52,811 bases of DNA. Source: Chara braunii (lineage: Eukaryota; Streptophyta; Charophyceae; Charales; Characeae). The DNA lies in the NCBI GenBank assembly GCA_003427395.1, contig BFEA01000589.1:12332-65142 (forward strand), written 5' to 3'. Positions within the stretch are counted from its first letter, which is position 1, and every line of letters starts with the position of its first letter. The position numbers and the translations under genes are program-made. Below the pieces are notes generated by a model. That model did not search any database. It had not been told where the DNA came from and saw only the letters and a list, made by a program, of their open reading frames with translations. Below are positions 49,907 through 52,811 of this stretch, in pieces.

Positions 49907-51368
49907 CAAATCGGGGTGTTTAGTATCGCAGGTTATGCAACTTGTTTTCAAAATGGTGGGGGCTTTGGCAGATGAGAGGCAAAAAGTTTGTAGCTCGTCT
50001 TCGCAGAAGATGGGTATTCCAGGCACATCGTCCAGTTCTAGAGGAGCTTCAAGTATGGCGGTTTCAACGAATCCGTTGATGACTCGTCCGTCGACTTCTT
50101 CTNTTNTGACACCTACTCAAATGGCGGGCAATACGATGATGGTACCATCCGGATGCATTCTAGATCCGAAGGTTCAAGCAATGCTCTCCCTAGAGATGTT
50201 GGCAAGTCTGTCATCATTTGCAAACAACCCAAGTACTGTTTTGGAATTGTACGCTCTCGAACTCCACAACAACCTCCATCTGATGAGTCTTTGGAGTACC
50301 AGATTGGAGACAGAATCCCTGCGGACATTGCGCAGCTTCCGGAACCTATTGTATACCGAGACGATCATACGGTGATGGATGCTGACACATGGGGTCATCA
50401 CATTATATGGCACCCCAAGCACTTCCAACCAGCATTGGCGAGAGGGAAGTGGGTTATGGCTATAAAAGAAGAAGGGGAGTGACAGTTTTGCCTCCACAGA
50501 CATATGTAAGAATCAAACTTTCTCAAACACGCCGATAATCAGATTGGCAAGCGACTCTTGCGAGTTAATCCGGAGGTTTCTCAGTCAGGACTAGATGTAC
50601 GAAGAAAATTTTTTTTCCAAGAATTCAAAACATCGCAGTGGCTCGAGTATCGGGAAGAGTTCTATGATAGAGAAACCAGTCCGGCTTATGGATATAATTG
50701 GCATGTCGAAGAAGATCTTGAGCACACAAAAGTGAAGAGGAAAATAGTAAACGGCGGTGGTGCCCATGGCAAGGGGATCCAGATCAAGCGGAGGTGCGCA
50801 TGGCAAAGGATTGAAATCGAGGAGCGGTGCAAGTGGCAAGGGTCCGCGACCAAGAGACAGTGCAAGCGGCAAGGACGTAAGTCGTGGGGAACTGCAAAAA
50901 AATGAAAGGTCTCAATGGCGTCAAGCAACAGAGGGCAAGGGATCAGGATCAAGCGGCGGTGGGCATGGCAAAGGATCGGGATTGAGCGCCGGTGCAAGTG
51001 TCGAGGCTCCAGCAACAAGCATTGGTGCAAGCGGCAAGGGCATAAGTCGTGATGAACTGCGAAAACCCGAAATGTCTCACGAGCCTCAAGAAACAGAGCG
51101 CAAGGGATCACGATCAAGCGGCGGTGGTGCTCATGGCAAGGGGTCGGTATCGGACGGCGGTGCAAGTGGCAAGGCTTCGGGACCAAGTGAAGGGTCTCAC
51201 GGTCGAGTCGAACACGACAGTGGCCCAGCATTGGAGCGCTCCTGGCTTGACCAAGCGAAGAAACTCATGGTCGAGTCGAACCCGGCCTCACAGGTAGTCC
51301 GGGTGGAGAACAAACCTTCCATGCCCTTTGTTGCCCTTCAGCACCTACCTCTTTCGTTGAGCACGTGA
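49907..51368 (+). pseudogene. C-terminal part of the long relic
   Basis: Readings continue in several frames: RDVGKSVIICKQPKYCFGIV, then YRDDHTVMDADTWGHHIIWH (frame of 50153), FFFQEFKTSQWLEYREEFYD (frame of 50558) and from 50757 a Gly/Ser/Lys-rich repeat tail (SGGGAHGKGS, GASGKG units) to a stop at 51366. Two ambiguous bases sit at 50103 and 50106. The tail carries GRVEHDSG and MVESNP, encoded by the TCGAGTCGAAC core that makes up the upstream arrays. Confidence 0.4.
51190..51290. repeat. Isolated 18-bp array cores near relic 3' end
   Basis: GGTCGAGTCGAACACGACAG (51200) and GGTCGAGTCGAACCCGGC (51270) match the core of the 41700-42760 array. They lie 10 kb away and just inside the end of the long relic. 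Confidence 0.8.
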
Positions 51369-51369
51369 C

Positions 51370-51884
51370 ACCCCGCCCTTCGTAGCTCCAGTGATGATGC
51401 CGGCAGCCCATACCCTTGTCAACCCTTCACAAGCAGCCTCTTCGTAGTAGCCTCATCCTCTACACACAATGCATCCGTCATCCTTCCCCTCATCATCCCT
51501 TCACCCCAAAACTTCTCAACCACCACCTCACACCACCCCGAATAGACTCCCCCCAGCATCGCACCGCACCGCCGCTTGTTGCCATCAAGCGTCGCTTGAT
51601 TCACCATCCCGCTGCGCCGTCGCAAGTCGCCGCTTGTCGCTGCTCAGCCTGGCCGCACGGGCGGGGCGCAGCGCTCCCGGCCGCGCTGCGCCCCTATCCG
51701 CCCCTCCAGGGTTTCCATCTCAATTCCTGGGGATTTCCATCTCAGCATTAGGCAAACCAATATCCAACAATGTTGGGATTATGCAACAAGCTCAGTCAAA
51801 ATAATAGTTGTGGAAGGACAAACACACTTCGCTATTGGGTAGAACGCTAGCAATTCATAACGTGGTTTTAACTTCTATCTGATA
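51370..51884. other. No convincing gene
   Basis: Pro/His/Ser-rich ORFs only. GC-rich 51590-51710. Probably the junction between the module and the LINE fragment. Confidence 0.45.
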
Positions 51885-52473
51885 CAAATGTGCAATATGG
51901 GCCTTCGATAAAGCTACCATTAAGGTTTTTCAACGACAAATTCAACAATTACAGATTTTTTTATGGCGTGGAAATCATGAATGTGAAAATGNTATTAGCA
52001 GAGTGGCATGGTTATCTGTACTCCAACCAACCTCCAGAGGCGGTCTTGGCATTATTGATCCTNCTACCCAGGCTATGGNCCTTTCAATTCAATGGCTAAA
52101 ATGCCTCTTATGTAATGCTCTAACCCCTTGGAGTCATTTGACTTGTAAGCAAATCAGGAGGTTAGCACCACCCACCATGGAGGAGATGGAGCGCCTTATG
52201 CGGCTAGAAAATCGATCCCGGTCCTTTCCAAGGGATTCTTCAGTAGAACTTCATCAGGTGGATTTCTTTGACCGCCAAGCAGCTAGGATAGATCTTTTTA
52301 GGAATACCTTTTGGATTACTTTAATAAAAACCTGGAAAAAACTCCTCCTACCTGATAAAGTAGGCCCTGCGAGATGGGAAGAGGTATGTAGACAACCATT
52401 ATTCAACAACACATTTATCAAAGACTCTTATGGTTGTACTCTTAATTGCATAGACTCGTCATGGAAAGAATAG
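51885..52473 (+). pseudogene. LINE reverse-transcriptase ORF, 3' end
   Basis: The frame reads WAFDKATIKVFQRQIQQLQI, FLWRGN, ISRVAWLSVLQPTSRGGLGI and IDP, then LSIQWLKCLL. The FxW-G ... VaW-x-x-x-x-P-x-x-x-GGLG-x-x-d pattern marks the region just after the RT domain in plant non-LTR elements. The frame stops at 52471-52473. Three ambiguous bases (51992, 52063, 52079) fall within it. Upstream RT and endonuclease are missing, so it is a 5'-truncated copy, as is common for LINEs. An A-rich run at 52779-52800 could be its tail. Confidence 0.8.
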
Positions 52474-52811
52474 ATTAAGAAAGAAATTATACATATCAGA
52501 GATATTTGAAGTCGTGAGAATCTATGTGACACCCGCGGCCTGGGCCGCGTGCGATTCGGCCGCCGCAACCGAAAAAGTCTGCCGCGGCCACTGCCAATAA
52601 GGCCCGGTTTGCGACCTGTTTTTTTAATATTTTTTTATACCCCTAAAAATACGTAAAAGTAAAGGGGAAAAAAAAAGGTTGTAGGGCTTGGAAAACCCTA
52701 CAATCCTATATTTCTTAGTTTGGAATTCCACTTCGTGTAACATTTTAAAAAAATGAAAAAAAAAATTCGATTTCAATAAATTAAAAAAAAAAAAAAAAAA
52801 ACCTAGGCTGC

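Larger units (their letters stand above)
45661..51368 (+). pseudogene. Long relic with ParB-like and beta-class DNA-methyltransferase-like regions
   Basis: The conceptual protein would be about 1,850 residues, read in three frames. Order: charged N-terminal region (45661-47250), ParB-like segment (47260-47790), helical linker (47800-48250), region with a possible motif IV (VVLDLCRP, 48959) and then an FxGxG-like motif I (VFLGKGHATL, 49523), a linker, and a Gly/Ser-rich tail (50757-51368). In-frame stops: 45742, 46744, 46798, 47056, 47763, 48075, 48437, 48629, 49025, 49409, 49904. Frameshifts lie near 47250, 48250 and 50000. Motif IV before motif I is the beta-class order, and ParB-methyltransferase fusions are known from phages and bacterial mobile elements. 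The calls are from motifs alone; other folds are possible. Confidence 0.5.

Overview
The window looks like nuclear DNA of a streptophyte, most likely a charophyte green alga such as Chara. That assignment is inference. It rests on a plant-type RD receptor-like kinase, a gene relic resembling plant 20S proteasome subunit alpha-2, a Ty3/gypsy element with a chromodomain-like tail, GT-AG introns, long microsatellites and very low density of intact genes. It is a repeat-dominated region with two assembly gaps (11885-12266 and 27243-27786).

Layout. 1-2360: little coding signal, one plausible first exon and repeats. 2361-7843 (minus): a decayed Ty3/gypsy chromovirus-like element (gag, zinc knuckle, protease, RT, RNase H, integrase, chromodomain-like end). 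Its 5' side abuts a DIRS/Ngaro-like RT fragment (7845-8528), which is followed by a spliced gag-like gene (8623-9890). 12350-15750: tandem repeats and minus-strand hypothetical ORFs. 15800-17330: a cluster of small inverted-repeat elements, one nested in another. 18405-21704 (plus): the one convincingly intact gene, a receptor-like kinase with a beta-propeller-like ectodomain and a 150-residue low-complexity insert in the kinase. 22176-24917: three TIR/foldback elements. 27787-29991 (minus): a shattered, internally duplicated relic of proteasome subunit alpha-2 (PAB/PSMA2) with MITE and SINE insertions. 30817-30892: a U6 snRNA pseudogene. 31390-33680: degenerate minisatellites and tracts. 34428-35707: a 1.28-kb foldback element with an 8-bp target duplication. 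36318-38904 (minus): a broken gene of the DUF7869 type.

39900-51370 is the most unusual part. CpG-dense arrays of an 18-bp unit with orientation switches (about 41700-42760), and five tandem copies of a 200-250 bp unit carrying the same core (44493-45480), lie directly upstream of a long plus-strand relic (45661-51368). Its conceptual pieces look like a charged N-terminal region, a ParB-like domain and a beta-class DNA-methyltransferase-like domain. The 18-bp core reappears near its 3' end. I read this as a candidate mobile or virus-derived module. The ParB and methyltransferase calls come from motifs only.

51885-52470 is the 3' end of a LINE reverse-transcriptase ORF. Most element genes are broken by in-frame stops, many of them TGA that could derive from CGA by CpG deamination, and by 1-bp frameshifts.
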